Assembly (NCBI RefSeq): GCF_000708675.1
Contig: NZ_JELR01000001.1
Location: forward strand, 1,488,001 to 1,552,000
DNA from: Microbulbifer sp. HZ11
GTDB lineage: Bacteria > Pseudomonadota > Gammaproteobacteria > Pseudomonadales > Cellvibrionaceae
DNA length: 64,000 nucleotides
Direction of reading: 5' to 3'
In this document: in pieces, positions 37,894-46,672 of the stretch
Position numbering within the stretch: position 1 is the first letter of the stretch
Layout: each line of letters starts with the position of its first letter
Program-made: the position numbers and the translations under genes
The notes under the pieces: generated by a model
What the model was told of the DNA's origin: nothing
The model's input: the letters and a program-made list of their open reading frames with translations, nothing else
Database searches by the model: none

Positions 37894-38778
37894 ATGACTG
37901 ATTATTTCGTCTCCCACCCAGCGCTGCTAATAAGCAGCGCTTTTGTTTTTGGGCTGCTAGTCGGTAGTTTCCTAAACGTAGTCATCCACCGCCTCCCCAT
38001 TATGATGGAGCGGGAGTACCAGCAGGATTTTTACGCTTACTTTGAAGAAATACCGACTGCAGAAGACAAAGTACTACTCGATCAGCCCTACAACCTGATC
38101 CTCCCCCACTCCCACTGCCCCGGCTGCAAGCAAGAGATCAAGCCCTGGCAGAACATCCCCATCATCAGTTATCTGCTGTTGCGCGGAAAGTGCAGTAACT
38201 GCGGGGTAGGGATTTCCAAACGCTACCCATTAGTTGAACTGGCCACTGGTATTCTTACTGCAGTGGTGGTCTGGCAACTCGGCTTTACCTGGCAGGCGCT
38301 GGCGGGGGTATTTTTTACCTGGGCGCTGGTGGCACTCACGGGGATTGATTTCGACAAGCAGCTGTTACCAGACAGCATCACCCTGCCCTTATTGTGGGCC
38401 GGGCTGCTGATCAATCTCTGGGATGTATTTGCCCCCCTGCAGGATGCGGTGATCGGGGCCATTGCCGGTTATCTTGCCCTGTGGAGTGTTTTCCAGGCAT
38501 TTAAGCTGGTGACCGGCAAGGAGGGCATGGGCGCCGGAGATTTCAAGATTCTCGCGGCGATCGGCGCCTGGTTTGGCTGGCAGGTATTGCCGCTGGTGAT
38601 TCTGTTGTCTGCGGCGGTTGGTGCACTGGCAGGCATTATCTGGACCCTCGTGTCCGGCCGCGACAAAAACCTACCAATCGCCTTCGGCCCCTACCTGGCC
38701 GGCGCAGCGTGGATTGCCATGCTGTGGGGTGAGCAGATTATGGGGTGGTATTTCCGCGTTTCCGGGCTGAGTGCTTAA
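37894..38778 (+). CDS. pilD: Prepilin leader peptidase / N-methyltransferase PilD
   Basis: PilD cleaves and N-methylates prepilins. The 294-residue membrane protein has the N-terminal methyltransferase region with the tetracysteine CPGCK...CSNCG. Seven or eight hydrophobic segments follow, with the catalytic aspartates in LTGIDFDKQLLPD and MGAGDFKILAAIGAW (GxGD motif). It is longer than E. coli GspO, as in Pseudomonas PilD. It is usually followed by coaE and yacG; here 1.16 kb of toxin-antitoxin DNA separates them. Confidence 0.95.
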   Translation: MTDYFVSHPALLISSAFVFGLLVGSFLNVVIHRLPIMMEREYQQDFYAYFEEIPTAEDKVLLDQPYNLILPHSHCPGCKQEIKPWQNIPIISYLLLRGKCSNCGVGISKRYPLVELATGILTAVVVWQLGFTWQALAGVFFTWALVALTGIDFDKQLLPDSITLPLLWAGLLINLWDVFAPLQDAVIGAIAGYLALWSVFQAFKLVTGKEGMGAGDFKILAAIGAWFGWQVLPLVILLSAAVGALAGIIWTLVSGRDKNLPIAFGPYLAGAAWIAMLWGEQIMGWYFRVSGLSA

Positions 38779-38862
38779 TCGGTTAGCGGCAGATGGAAGG
38801 GCTGCGGGTACAGGCAAATACTGGATGTTCACGGTGCGGTTAAACAGTTAATGTGACCCACA

Positions 38863-39153
38863 TCAGTGATGTAGCGCTTTCAAAGCGTGAACGGGGTCAG
38901 CTTCCAAAATACGCAGCAGAGCCTTTGCTGGCCCTGTCGGATGGCGACGGCCCTGCTCCCAGTTTTCCAGTGTGCGCTTGCTGACACCAATCAGCAGCGC
39001 AAACTGGTTTTGTGACAACCCGATATTTTCACGAATACGTTTGACTTCGGGCTCAGGGTATTCAAATACCCGCGCCGGAGCTTTCTTGCCAGTGGCAATT
39101 TCATCCATTTCCTGAACACTGGCAAGCAGCTCGTCGAACATGGCTTTATTCAT
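38863..39153 (-). CDS. NadS-like helix-turn-helix antitoxin
   Basis: The 96-residue protein starts MNKAMFDELLASVQEMDEI, the hallmark of NadS-type antitoxins, followed by a HTH_XRE domain (IRENIGLSQNQFALLIGVSKRTLENWEQGRRHPTG landmarks). It is the antitoxin and probable autorepressor. The start overlaps the toxin gene by 8 bases, with the toxin first in the operon. Confidence 0.9.
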   Translation of the reverse strand: MNKAMFDELLASVQEMDEIATGKKAPARVFEYPEPEVKRIRENIGLSQNQFALLIGVSKRTLENWEQGRRHPTGPAKALLRILEADPVHALKALHH

Positions 39154-39466
39154 CAGACCACCTCTCTACAATTTTTTGCAGCGCTTTCAGTTGCTCTTTA
39201 CTCAGATCTTCCTGCTGCCCTTTTGGGTAGGCGTACAACATACGTATCTGGTGAGCATCTACCACCCAGTAGTAGATCACGCGTATTCCGCCGCTTTTCC
39301 CTCGACCATCAAGTTTCCAACGTATTTTTCTTAAACCTCCAGAGCCCTGGATCAAACTCCCACTATCGGGGCGCCGAATCAAAGCTTCCTGCAAGGCTTT
39401 ATAATCGGTATCGGTCATTAATGATTGAATGACCCGAGTAAAGATACTGGTTTCTATGAAGATCAT
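39146..39466 (-). CDS. RelE/HigB-family toxin (partner of NadS-like antitoxin)
   Basis: The 106-residue protein is of the RelE/ParE superfamily, HigB2-like. Landmarks are MIFIETSIFTRVIQ at the start, GSGGLRKIRWKLDGRGKSGGIRVIYY in the middle and LSKEQLKALQKIVERW at the end. It is likely a ribosome-dependent mRNA interferase. The first ATG (39466) is favoured because FIETSIFT is conserved in the family; an internal ATG at 39418 is the alternative. The gene order toxin then antitoxin is that of higBA-like modules. Confidence 0.92.
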   Translation of the reverse strand: MIFIETSIFTRVIQSLMTDTDYKALQEALIRRPDSGSLIQGSGGLRKIRWKLDGRGKSGGIRVIYYWVVDAHQIRMLYAYPKGQQEDLSKEQLKALQKIVERWSDE

Positions 39467-39478
39467 CTGCTCTAATTA

Positions 39479-39493
39479 TACGCCAATGGCGTA
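39479..39493. promoter_or_regulatory. 15-bp perfect palindrome, likely TA operator
   Basis: TACGCCA-A-TGGCGTA is 12 bases upstream of the toxin start codon. HTH antitoxins such as NadS bind such inverted repeats in their own promoter. It also lies upstream of the plus-strand HigA-like gene. Confidence 0.65.
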
Positions 39494-39646
39494 CTTCTTG
39501 GTAGAAGCGGCACTAAACTTTGCTGATTACTATTCCCCCCTAAAAACTCCATTACACTATGACCAGTGTCCAGGAGGTGGTCGCCAGCTGTTGCGCAACA
39601 GGCTACACTTTACTGACGATACAGTCACCCTCCACGGCATGCTGAA

Positions 39647-39940
39647 ATGACGATGCAAAATCCTCCGCACCCTGGCGAATTCATTCAGCTCACTTATATG
39701 GAGCCCTTTGGTGTTAGCTGTCGCTTTTTGGCGGCCAAGCTTGATGTTGCAGCCTCTACGTTGAACCGGGTACTAAAACGTCAAAGCGGTATCAGCTCGG
39801 AAATGGCACTTCGACTCTCCAAGGCCCTCGGTCGCTCACCGGAAAGCTGGCTGGCCATGCAGAATACATATGACCTGTGGCAAGCGAGGAAGCATATTCA
39901 GCTGAATAAGGTGCAAAAACTCGATCTGGGCGCGGCATGA
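39647..39940 (+). CDS. HigA-like antitoxin (orphan)
   Basis: The 97-residue HTH protein is a HigA/VapI-type antitoxin: PPHPGEFIQLTYMEPFGVSCRFLAAKL, STLNRVLKRQSGISSEMALRLSKALGRSPESWLAMQ landmarks are diagnostic. No HigB toxin is recognisable next to it. A plus-strand frame 39429-39650 ends with an ATGA overlap onto its start but does not look like HigB. Its own stop TGA overlaps the coaE ATG. It is perhaps the surviving half of a higBA module. Confidence 0.85.
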   Translation: MTMQNPPHPGEFIQLTYMEPFGVSCRFLAAKLDVAASTLNRVLKRQSGISSEMALRLSKALGRSPESWLAMQNTYDLWQARKHIQLNKVQKLDLGAA

Positions 39941-40566
39941 TTCAGGTCGATTTTCTCGTCGTGGGCCTTACCGGCGGTATCGGTAGCGGCAAGTCTGCCG
40001 CAGCGGCGCGCTTTCGCCACCACGGGGTGAACGTGGTGGATGCCGACCAGGCTGCGCGGGTCGTTGTGGAGCCGGGGCGGCCGGCGTTGGATGCCATTGC
40101 GGCGCACTTTGGCCGGGAAGTGATCTTGCCCCAGGGTGGGCTGGATCGAGCGGCCCTGCGCAAGCTGGTGTTTGATAATCCCGCGGAACGGCGCTGGCTG
40201 GAACAGTTGACTCATCCGCTGATTCGCAAGGAAATAATTTCCTCTCTCGAAATAAGCTTCGAAACCCATTCCGCGCCTTATGCGATTCTTGAATCCCCCC
40301 TGCTGCTGGAGACCGATCAGTCTGAGCTAGTCCAGCGTATTTGCGTAGTGGACATTCCGGAAGAAGTGCAGCTGACCCGCGCAAGCGCCCGGGATACCAG
40401 CTCCATAGATCAGATCCGAAAAATCATGGACGCGCAGATGCCCCGGGTAGAGCGGTGTGCAAGGGCGGACGATATTCTGGATAATAGCGGTCCACTTGAA
40501 TCCCTGCATGCCCAGGTGGATGCGCTGCACCAGCAGTACCTCCAGCAGGCGGTTCCCCCTCAATAA
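39937..40566 (+). CDS. coaE: Dephospho-CoA kinase
   Basis: CoaE performs the last step of CoA biosynthesis. The 209-residue protein has the P-loop [31 protein letters not shown], and [10 protein letters not shown] in the expected order. The ESPLLLET and [13 protein letters not shown] segments are typical. The ATG at 39937 overlaps the TGA of the HigA-like gene (ATGA); the five extra residues before FLVVGLTGG may come from that junction. In relatives coaE follows pilD directly. yacG follows 19 bp later. Confidence 0.95.
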   Translation: MIQVDFLVVGLTGGIGSGKSAAAARFRHHGVNVVDADQAARVVVEPGRPALDAIAAHFGREVILPQGGLDRAALRKLVFDNPAERRWLEQLTHPLIRKEIISSLEISFETHSAPYAILESPLLLETDQSELVQRICVVDIPEEVQLTRASARDTSSIDQIRKIMDAQMPRVERCARADDILDNSGPLESLHAQVDALHQQYLQQAVPPQ

Positions 40567-40585
40567 TTGCCGCAATAGCCGTTTT

Positions 40586-40792
40586 ATGTCTGATAAACCC
40601 ACTGTAGCCTGCCCCACCTGTAAAAAGCCCATGGAGTGGAGCCCAGCCAACCCCTACCGGCCATTTTGCTGCGAGCGCTGCAAACTGATTGACCTGGGCG
40701 AGTGGGCCAGTGAGGGGCACAAGATTCCGGGGCAGCCGGTGTTTGATGATGTGATGAGTGAGGATTTGGATCCTAGCAAGACGCGGCATTGA
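40586..40792 (+). CDS. yacG: DNA gyrase inhibitor YacG
   Basis: The 68-residue zinc-finger protein binds and inhibits GyrB in E. coli. The four zinc ligands are [12 protein letters not shown] and [24 protein letters not shown] follows, as in the family. It is 19 bp after coaE in the pilD-coaE-yacG order and ends just before an R2 palindrome. Confidence 0.92.
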   Translation: MSDKPTVACPTCKKPMEWSPANPYRPFCCERCKLIDLGEWASEGHKIPGQPVFDDVMSEDLDPSKTRH

Positions 40793-40800
40793 TGCCACCT

Positions 40801-40882
40801 CATCGTCCCTGGCTTGATCCGGGATCCAGTGGTATCGGGGGACCTGATGAGCTGGATGCCGGATCTAGTCCGGCACGACGAG
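40801..40882. repeat. R2 palindromic repeat, copy 1 (degenerate)
   Basis: CATCGTCCCTGGCTTGATCC with GGGATCCAG is opposed by CTGGATGCCGGATCTAGTCC with GGCACGACG, 82 bp in all. Several positions differ from the other copies (42119, 48818, 53348, 54072). It lies between the convergent yacG and the thioredoxin-like gene. Confidence 0.8.
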
Positions 40883-40892
40883 GGTTTCGGGC

Positions 40893-41390
40893 TCAGTTGG
40901 CTAACCAGAGTCTTGTTTTTAATCCAAGTCTTGAGGTCATTCCTGAGGTTACCGTACTGACGTTGCCTTCTGTATCCACAATTGCGATGGTGGGGGTCAC
41001 TTGCAGGCCCCAGCTTGCACTTAGGGCACCGGCGGGGTCGTTGATGGTGTGGAATTTGAGGTTGTGTTTTTCCTGGTAATTGGCGACTTCGTCCGGAGTG
41101 CCGGACTGCAGGGCGATGGTGATGACCTGGTGTTCTGTGGACAGGTCGGATACCGCGGGTGAAACAACGCGGCAATACCCACACCAGGTCGCCCAGAAGT
41201 AGATAAGTACCGGGCCCTGCTCCACCATCTTCTGCAGGCTGATAAGTCGGCCATCGATATCCGGGGCCAGTAGCTCTGGCGCCTGGCCCTTGGGCATATT
41301 GCGGCTGTGATACCAGGATACAGCGGTCACGATCGCGGCGGCGAGCAGGATAAATTTGGTTAGCGACCAAAACGCACCACGCCACTTCAC
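40893..41390 (-). CDS. ScsD/TlpA-like membrane-anchored thioredoxin-fold protein
   Basis: The 165-residue protein has an N-terminal membrane anchor (TKFILLAAAIVTAVSWY) and a periplasmic thioredoxin domain. The active site is FWATWCGYCRVV and the cis-Pro loop is VTPTIAIVD. This is the layout of ScsD and TlpA/DsbE-like reductases. The partner is unknown. Its ATG overlaps the trmO stop by 4 bases, so the two are coupled. Confidence 0.88.
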   Translation of the reverse strand: MKWRGAFWSLTKFILLAAAIVTAVSWYHSRNMPKGQAPELLAPDIDGRLISLQKMVEQGPVLIYFWATWCGYCRVVSPAVSDLSTEHQVITIALQSGTPDEVANYQEKHNLKFHTINDPAGALSASWGLQVTPTIAIVDTEGNVSTVTSGMTSRLGLKTRLWLAN

Positions 41391-42106
41391 TTGCTGACCT
41401 CGCCCGCCAGTTCACCGCTCAGCGGCTCCAGAGCTACCACTTCGATCTCGTCTTGCCGATACCGCCATTGCAAATTGAATCCACAGAGCTTCATGCCGTA
41501 CACCCGCTCGGGGTCCGGCTGCTGATAGGCCGGCTTCGGATCCTGACCGAGCACCTGCTGGATAAGTCGCGGCAGATCGGTCCCGAGCTGATCGCGATAC
41601 TCTCTTGCCCGCCGCAGTATCGGCTCCGGAATATGCACGCCTATCATCGGTGGCGAGGCTTCGGCCAGCTCGCTGGTCGCCGCCGAGACACTATCGGCGT
41701 AGGGGATGTAGGGTTTGATATCCAGGATGGGTGTGCCATCCAGTAAATCAGCCCCGGCAACCACAAGCTCCACGGTAGGGTGCAGACGCACCTGAATCAG
41801 CCGCACCACAGACAGGCCGATATTGTTCGGCCGGAATGGCGAGCGGGTGGCGAAAACACCGACTTTTTTATTGCCTCCAAGACGTGGTGGGCGCACTTTC
41901 GGGGACCACTGTCCGGCAACCTTGTGAAATTGCCAGGTAAGCCAAAGGTGACTGTGCTGCTCCAGGCCGGCAACGGCTTCCGGGTCATTGTAGGGTGGCA
42001 ATAATTCGATGGACGCGCGAGTGGCGTCCGCCAGCAGAGGCTGGCGGGGGATGCCGAACTTTTCGGTGAAACAGGAGTGGGTAGTGGCGATGGGAACAAT
42101 GTTCAT
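41387..42106 (-). CDS. trmO: tRNA (t6A37) N6-methyltransferase TrmO
   Basis: TrmO (YaeB/TsaA) methylates t6A37 of tRNA-Thr using SAM in a beta-barrel fold. The 239-residue protein has IATTHSCFTEKFGIPRQ, the conserved GVFATRSPFRPNNIGLSVV, LDGTPILDIKPYIPYAD and a C-terminal YaeB-type domain (DPERVYGMKLCGFNLQW). The ATG at 42106 is clear. The downstream gene overlaps by 4 bases. Confidence 0.93.
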   Translation of the reverse strand: MNIVPIATTHSCFTEKFGIPRQPLLADATRASIELLPPYNDPEAVAGLEQHSHLWLTWQFHKVAGQWSPKVRPPRLGGNKKVGVFATRSPFRPNNIGLSVVRLIQVRLHPTVELVVAGADLLDGTPILDIKPYIPYADSVSAATSELAEASPPMIGVHIPEPILRRAREYRDQLGTDLPRLIQQVLGQDPKPAYQQPDPERVYGMKLCGFNLQWRYRQDEIEVVALEPLSGELAGEVSK

Positions 42107-42118
42107 TCTATTTTGTAC

Positions 42119-42208
42119 GTCATCCCGGACTTGATCCGGGATCCAGTGTGGGTGGTACGAAGCGGCCTCGGTGCCAACGCACTGGATGCCGGCATTCGCC
42201 GGTATGAC
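42119..42208. repeat. R2 palindromic repeat, copy 2
   Basis: The left arm GTCATCCCGGACTTGATCC plus GGGATCCAGT is opposed by ACTGGATGCC-GGCATTCGCC-GGTATGAC. The whole is 90 bp, between the starts of trmO and the stop of gabD. Confidence 0.85.
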
Positions 42209-42226
42209 ACGCTGGAATAGGGAGCG

Positions 42227-43684
42227 CTAAATCCCCCCCATACACAGGTATTTGATTTCCAGGTAGTCGTCGATGCCGTACTTGGAACCTTCACGGCCGC
42301 TGCCGGATTCCTTGATACCGCCGAAGGGGGCCATTTCATTGGAAATGATGCCCTCATTAATTCCGACCATCCCATATTCCAGCCCTTCGGCAACGCGCCA
42401 GATGCGACCAATGTCTCTGGAATAAAAATAGGAGGCAAGACCGAACTCGGTGTCGTTAGCCATTTGAATGGCTTCCTGCTCGGTTTTAAATTTGAACAGC
42501 GGTGCCACCGGGCCAAAAATCTCTTCCTTGAACAGGCGCATGGTGTCATCCGCGTCGCCCAACACGGTGGGCATATAAAAACACTCGCCCATATCGCTGG
42601 GGCCACCGTCGTTCAGAGTTTTGGCGCCCTTGCTCACAGCATCTTCCACCAAGGCTTTAACATCTTCCACGGCACCGGGGTTGATCATGGGGCCGACGTC
42701 GGTGCCTTCCTCAGTGCCATTGCCCACTTTCAGCTGGCTGACAGCGGCGGAGAATTTTTTGGCAAATTCATCGTACACGCCTTCCTGCACCAGGATCCGA
42801 TTGGCACAGACACAGGTTTGCCCCGCGTTGCGGTACTTGCAGATGATCGCGCCTTTGACGGCTTCGTCGATATCCGCATCATCAAACACGATAAACGGCG
42901 CGTTACCGCCTAATTCCATGGAAGTTTTCTTCATGGTCTCGGCACACTGGGCTTCCAGCTGTTTACCCACGGCGGTAGAGCCCGTAAAGGTAAATTTGCG
43001 CACCAGCGGATTAGATGTCATCTCACTACCGATTTCCCGGGAGCTTTTACCCACGACAACGTTGAACACACCTTTCGGGACCCCGGCTTTTTCCGCGAGC
43101 ACCGCCAGCGCCAGTGCAGAGAGCGGCGTTTCCGATGCAGGCTTGGCGACAAAGGTACAACCTGCGGCCAGTGCCGGGGCAACCTTGCGCGCGATCATGG
43201 CGCTGGGGAAATTCCACGGGGTGATCGAAGCGGTCACTCCGACGGGTTGTTTGATAACAACAATGCGTTTGTCGTTCGATGGCGGCGCGATCACATCACC
43301 ATAGGCGCGCTTGGCCTCTTCGGAAAACCACTCGAGATAGTTCGCACCATAGGTTATTTCGGTTTTGGCTTCCGCGAGCGGCTTGCCCTGCTCCGCGGTC
43401 AGAATGGCGGCAAGGTCATCGACGTGGTCAATAATCAGGTTGTACCAGTCGCGCAGTATTCTGGCCCGCTCTTTGACAGTCAGATCGCGCCAGGCGGGCC
43501 AGGCTGCGTTTGCGGCTTCAATGGCGCGACGGGTTTCCTCTGCGCCAAGACTGGCAATCGTGGCGAGGGTTTCACCGTTAGCGGGGTTGGTAACGTCGAG
43601 GGTGTTGCCGGAGTCGGCGTCCGTCCACTGGCCGTTAATGTAGGATTGTTTGCGTAGGAGATCGGGGTTTTTAAGGTTTATCAC
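42227..43684 (-). CDS. gabD: NAD(P)-dependent succinate-semialdehyde dehydrogenase
   Basis: The 485-residue enzyme oxidises succinate semialdehyde to succinate in GABA catabolism. It is a standard aldehyde dehydrogenase: TPWNFPSAMIARKVAPALAAG, GSTAVGKQLEAQCA for cofactor binding, the catalytic glutamate in MELGGNAPF and the catalytic cysteine in NAGQTCVCANRI. The length and C-terminus (KESGSGREGSKYGIDDYLEIKYLCMGG) fit GabD. The start is GTG at 43684 with AAGGA 7 bases upstream. No gabT is adjacent. Confidence 0.92.
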   Translation of the reverse strand: MINLKNPDLLRKQSYINGQWTDADSGNTLDVTNPANGETLATIASLGAEETRRAIEAANAAWPAWRDLTVKERARILRDWYNLIIDHVDDLAAILTAEQGKPLAEAKTEITYGANYLEWFSEEAKRAYGDVIAPPSNDKRIVVIKQPVGVTASITPWNFPSAMIARKVAPALAAGCTFVAKPASETPLSALALAVLAEKAGVPKGVFNVVVGKSSREIGSEMTSNPLVRKFTFTGSTAVGKQLEAQCAETMKKTSMELGGNAPFIVFDDADIDEAVKGAIICKYRNAGQTCVCANRILVQEGVYDEFAKKFSAAVSQLKVGNGTEEGTDVGPMINPGAVEDVKALVEDAVSKGAKTLNDGGPSDMGECFYMPTVLGDADDTMRLFKEEIFGPVAPLFKFKTEQEAIQMANDTEFGLASYFYSRDIGRIWRVAEGLEYGMVGINEGIISNEMAPFGGIKESGSGREGSKYGIDDYLEIKYLCMGGI

Positions 43685-43710
43685 GTGGGGGTCCTTGTGC
43701 CTTTGGGTTT

Positions 43711-43730
43711 GCCTGCAAGCAGGCTCCTAC
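43711..43730. repeat. REP-like short palindrome (GCCTGCAAGCAGGC type)
   Basis: GCCTGC-AA-GCAGGC-TCCTAC lies directly upstream of gabD and next to R1 copy 2. It resembles pseudomonad REPs of the GTAGGAGCCTGC type. Confidence 0.55.
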
Positions 43731-43739
43731 GAGTAGATT

Positions 43740-43820
43740 GGTGGATGCGCTTCGCTTATCCACCCTACGGGTTCGGTAGTACGAGTTTTGTAGGGTGGAT
43801 AAGCCGAAGGCGCATCCACC
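43740..43820. repeat. R1 palindromic repeat, copy 2
   Basis: GGTGGATGCGCTTCGCTTATCCACCCTAC-type arm at 43740-43768 (landmarks GTGGATGCGC and TATCCACCCTAC) is opposed by the arm at 43790-43820. The centre is 21 bases of unrelated sequence. It lies between gabD and der. Confidence 0.85.
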
Positions 43821-43909
43821 ATTGAATTCCCGGCAAGTTTAGTCTTGCGCGGAATTCTTTGCCCTCACCTTACGGGTATTGCGGCGCCCCGGCGCCACTT
43901 CAACCGAAT

Positions 43910-45304
43910 TTATTTTTTCTTCTTCACAAACTTCATCAGGCGACGCTTCTTGGCTTTCTGGCGGTCACTCAGTTTGTTTTTCTTGCCGGCATAGGGGTTA
44001 TCACCGGTCCGGAACTCGATTTTCACTGGGGTACCGTGCAGATCCAGGGCCTTGCGGTAGGTTTTCTCCAGGTAGCGCACATAGTGATTGGGCACCTGCG
44101 AGGTCTGGTTGCCGTGAATCACGATCACCGGCGGGTTCTGGCCACCAGCGTGGGCATAACGCAGCTTGATACGGTGACCATTGACCAGTGGCGGTTGGTG
44201 CTCACTTACCGCCCACTGAAGAATACGCGTCAGATGGTTGGTGGAGAGTTTGTCGGTGGCAGACTGATAGGCAGCTTCAATGGACTGATACAGATTGCCC
44301 ACACCAGTGCCGTGCAACGCGGAAATAAAGTGGATATCGGCAAAGTCCACAAAGCGCAGACGGCGCTCCAGTTCGGTTTTGACAAAGTCGCGGTGATCCG
44401 GGTCCAGGCCGTCCCACTTGTTCAGGGCCACAACCAGTGCGCGGCCGGACTGAATCACCGTGCCCATCAGGTGCAGATCCTGATCCACCAGCCCTTCACT
44501 GGCGTCGATCACCAGTACCACCACATTGGCGTCTTCCACCGCCTGCAGGGTTTTGACGATGGAGAACTTCTCCACGGATTCCTTGACGTTTTTACGCCGG
44601 CGAATCCCTGCGGTGTCAATGATGGTGTAGGGCTTTTCGTCGCGAGTGTAGTTGATATACACGCTATCCCGAGTGGTACCGGGCTGATCGAAGACGACGA
44701 CGCGATCTTCGCCCAGCAGGCGGTTTACCAGGGTGGACTTGCCCACGTTGGGGCGGCCAACGATTCCGATCTTGATACCGGTAGCCTCTTCCGGCTGTTC
44801 TTCCTGCGCATTTTCCGGCAGGTCGTTGACCAGGCGCTCCATCAGGGAACGCACACCGCGCCCGTGGGTGGCGGTGGTTGGGAAAAGTTCACCAATACCC
44901 AGCTCGTAGAAAGGGGCCAGCGCAATATCCGGGTTCACCCCGTCTACCTTATTGGCCACGAGAATGGTGGGTTTGGAGCGGGTACGCAGCCGCTCGGCGA
45001 TCATTTCGTCTGCAGGCGTCAGACCGGCGCGACAGTCCACCAGGAACAGGACAAAGTCCGCCTCTTCGATGGCCTGCATGGATTGCTGGGCCATGGCGGC
45101 ATCAATGCCCTCTTCGCCACCGCTGATACCACCGGTGTCTACCAGGATCATCTTGTGGCCTTCGAACTCGGCCTCGCCATATTTACGGTCGCGGGTAAGA
45201 CCGGCGTAGTTCGCCACAAGGGCGTCGCGGCTCTTGGTCAGGCGATTGAACAGGGTGGATTTACCCACATTGGGGCGCCCTACCAGGGCGATTACAGGCA
45301 ACAT
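43910..45304 (-). CDS. der: GTPase Der (EngA), ribosome assembly
   Basis: Der is an essential double GTPase for 50S assembly. The 464-residue protein has two G domains, each with a full set: [18 protein letters not shown] and NKVD in the first, and [18 protein letters not shown] and NKWD in the second. The C-terminal KH-like domain has [14 protein letters not shown] and ends with a very basic tail ([18 protein letters not shown]). It is the last gene of the isc-der block; bamB is 183 bp upstream, with an R1 element between. Confidence 0.96.
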   Translation of the reverse strand: MLPVIALVGRPNVGKSTLFNRLTKSRDALVANYAGLTRDRKYGEAEFEGHKMILVDTGGISGGEEGIDAAMAQQSMQAIEEADFVLFLVDCRAGLTPADEMIAERLRTRSKPTILVANKVDGVNPDIALAPFYELGIGELFPTTATHGRGVRSLMERLVNDLPENAQEEQPEEATGIKIGIVGRPNVGKSTLVNRLLGEDRVVVFDQPGTTRDSVYINYTRDEKPYTIIDTAGIRRRKNVKESVEKFSIVKTLQAVEDANVVVLVIDASEGLVDQDLHLMGTVIQSGRALVVALNKWDGLDPDHRDFVKTELERRLRFVDFADIHFISALHGTGVGNLYQSIEAAYQSATDKLSTNHLTRILQWAVSEHQPPLVNGHRIKLRYAHAGGQNPPVIVIHGNQTSQVPNHYVRYLEKTYRKALDLHGTPVKIEFRTGDNPYAGKKNKLSDRQKAKKRRLMKFVKKKK

Positions 45305-45360
45305 AATTCAAATATACTCAAAAACTGGCGGGTTGTTTTGGGCCCGACCAGAAATACGAA

Positions 45361-45379
45361 CGCCCGCGGAATGCGGGCG
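45361..45379 (-). terminator. Hairpin between bamB and der
   Basis: CGCCCGC-GGAAT-GCGGGCG is a perfect 7-bp GC stem. On the minus strand it is followed by TTCGTATTTC, a weak U-rich stretch, so it could attenuate transcription from bamB into der. Confidence 0.4.
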
Positions 45380-45406
45380 ATTGTTTAAAACCGGTGTGGT
45401 TTTGTT

Positions 45407-45482
45407 GGTGGATGCGCCTTCGGCTTATCCCCCCTACGGTACAGTGCATTGCCGTAGGGTAGATAAGCGCAGCGCATCCACC
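45407..45482. repeat. R1 palindromic repeat, copy 3
   Basis: A variant arm (GTGGATGCGCCTTCGGCTT, then ATCCCCCCTAC) at 45407 onwards is opposed by GTAGGGTAGATAAGCGC with AGCGCATCCACC ending at 45482. It lies just after the bamB stop. Confidence 0.8.
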
Positions 45483-45487
45483 ATTGA

Positions 45488-46672
45488 TTAGCGCTCCAGG
45501 CGGAGGGCGGCCAGCTCACCGTCGTCGGACAGGACAAACAGCAGGTCGCCATCGGCCAGCAGCGGAATCCGGATCGGGTCGCGATCGATGCGGGTGCGGC
45601 CCACGAAGCGACCCGTATTCGGGTCCAGGGCGTGCAGGTAGCCGTCCAGGTCGCCCACAACCACCACATCACCAAAATACGCGGGGCCACTCACTTCCCT
45701 GCGCAGCAGCTCACTGTTTGTCCACTGAATCTGTCCATTACCTACATTGTAGGCGTGGACACTGCCGTCGGCGCCGCTCAGGAATACCTGGCCGGCGCCC
45801 ACCGCCACACCGTGGTTTGTGGAAGCATCACGGGCCCAGAGGCCACGGCCGTCTTCACGGGACAGTGCGACCACCCGGCCCTGATAGCTGGCAGCGAAAA
45901 CCAGCTCACCGCGCACCAGCGGCGCACCGTCGATATCCACAACCCGCTCCAGTTCTGCAGAGCCTTGCGGAATGGCCACACGCTGTTCCCAGCGGGTCAG
46001 ACCATCGGTGGCACTCAACGCAATCAATTTGCCATTATCCAGACCGGCAAATACGACGCCACCGGTAATGACCGGGCTGGAGGTACCACGCAGGGTCAAT
46101 ACCGGCAGTGCGGTATTGTGGCGCCAGCGCTGCTCGCCGGTGCTGGCATCCAGCCCCAGGAGCTTGCCGTCGACGGTCTGCACCACCACCATACCGGCAC
46201 CAACGGCCGGGGTGGATACCACCTCGCCGCTTAGCTGGGTGTTCCAGCGCTGTTCACCCGTATTGAGGTCAAGAGCCACAATACGGCCGCGGAAATCCGC
46301 AACCACGGCAATACCGAGACCGACACCGACACCACCACCGATGGAGCGGTCAATATCAGTTTTCCACAGGCGCTTGCCGGTGGCGCGGTCCAGCGCGTAC
46401 ACATCACCGTCGCTATTGGCGGCGATAATCTTGCCGTCGATGATGCCGGGTTTCAGCATGGCGTAGCGAAGCGCATCGATATCACCAATATTGGTGGACC
46501 ACACTTCGCGCAGCTTTACACTTTCCTGAATCTCGGTGAGCTCCACCGGGTCTGTGTCTTCCTTTTCATCATTGGAAGCACAGGCACTGATCATCGCGGC
46601 CAGGGCCACGGCAAGAAATCGGTTGAGTGTCTTGCCCGCCGCGAAGCGGTTACCGGTGTGCGTGCTTATCAT
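45488..46672 (-). CDS. bamB: Outer membrane protein assembly lipoprotein BamB
   Basis: BamB is the beta-propeller lipoprotein of the BAM complex. The 394-residue precursor has a signal ending in the lipobox MISAC. Eight PQQ-like blades follow (LYALDRATGKRLWKTDI, ALDLNTGEQRWNTQL, GLDASTGEQRWRHN landmarks). The initial signal is longer than usual. Its ATG overlaps the yfgM stop by 4 bases. Confidence 0.95.
   Translation of the reverse strand: MISTHTGNRFAAGKTLNRFLAVALAAMISACASNDEKEDTDPVELTEIQESVKLREVWSTNIGDIDALRYAMLKPGIIDGKIIAANSDGDVYALDRATGKRLWKTDIDRSIGGGVGVGLGIAVVADFRGRIVALDLNTGEQRWNTQLSGEVVSTPAVGAGMVVVQTVDGKLLGLDASTGEQRWRHNTALPVLTLRGTSSPVITGGVVFAGLDNGKLIALSATDGLTRWEQRVAIPQGSAELERVVDIDGAPLVRGELVFAASYQGRVVALSREDGRGLWARDASTNHGVAVGAGQVFLSGADGSVHAYNVGNGQIQWTNSELLRREVSGPAYFGDVVVVGDLDGYLHALDPNTGRFVGRTRIDRDPIRIPLLADGDLLFVLSDDGELAALRLER

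Noticed and set aside
43910-45388. Long plus-strand open frames opposite der, bamB, hscA and iscS
   Set aside because: They are shadows of high-GC genes on the minus strand and have no family motifs.
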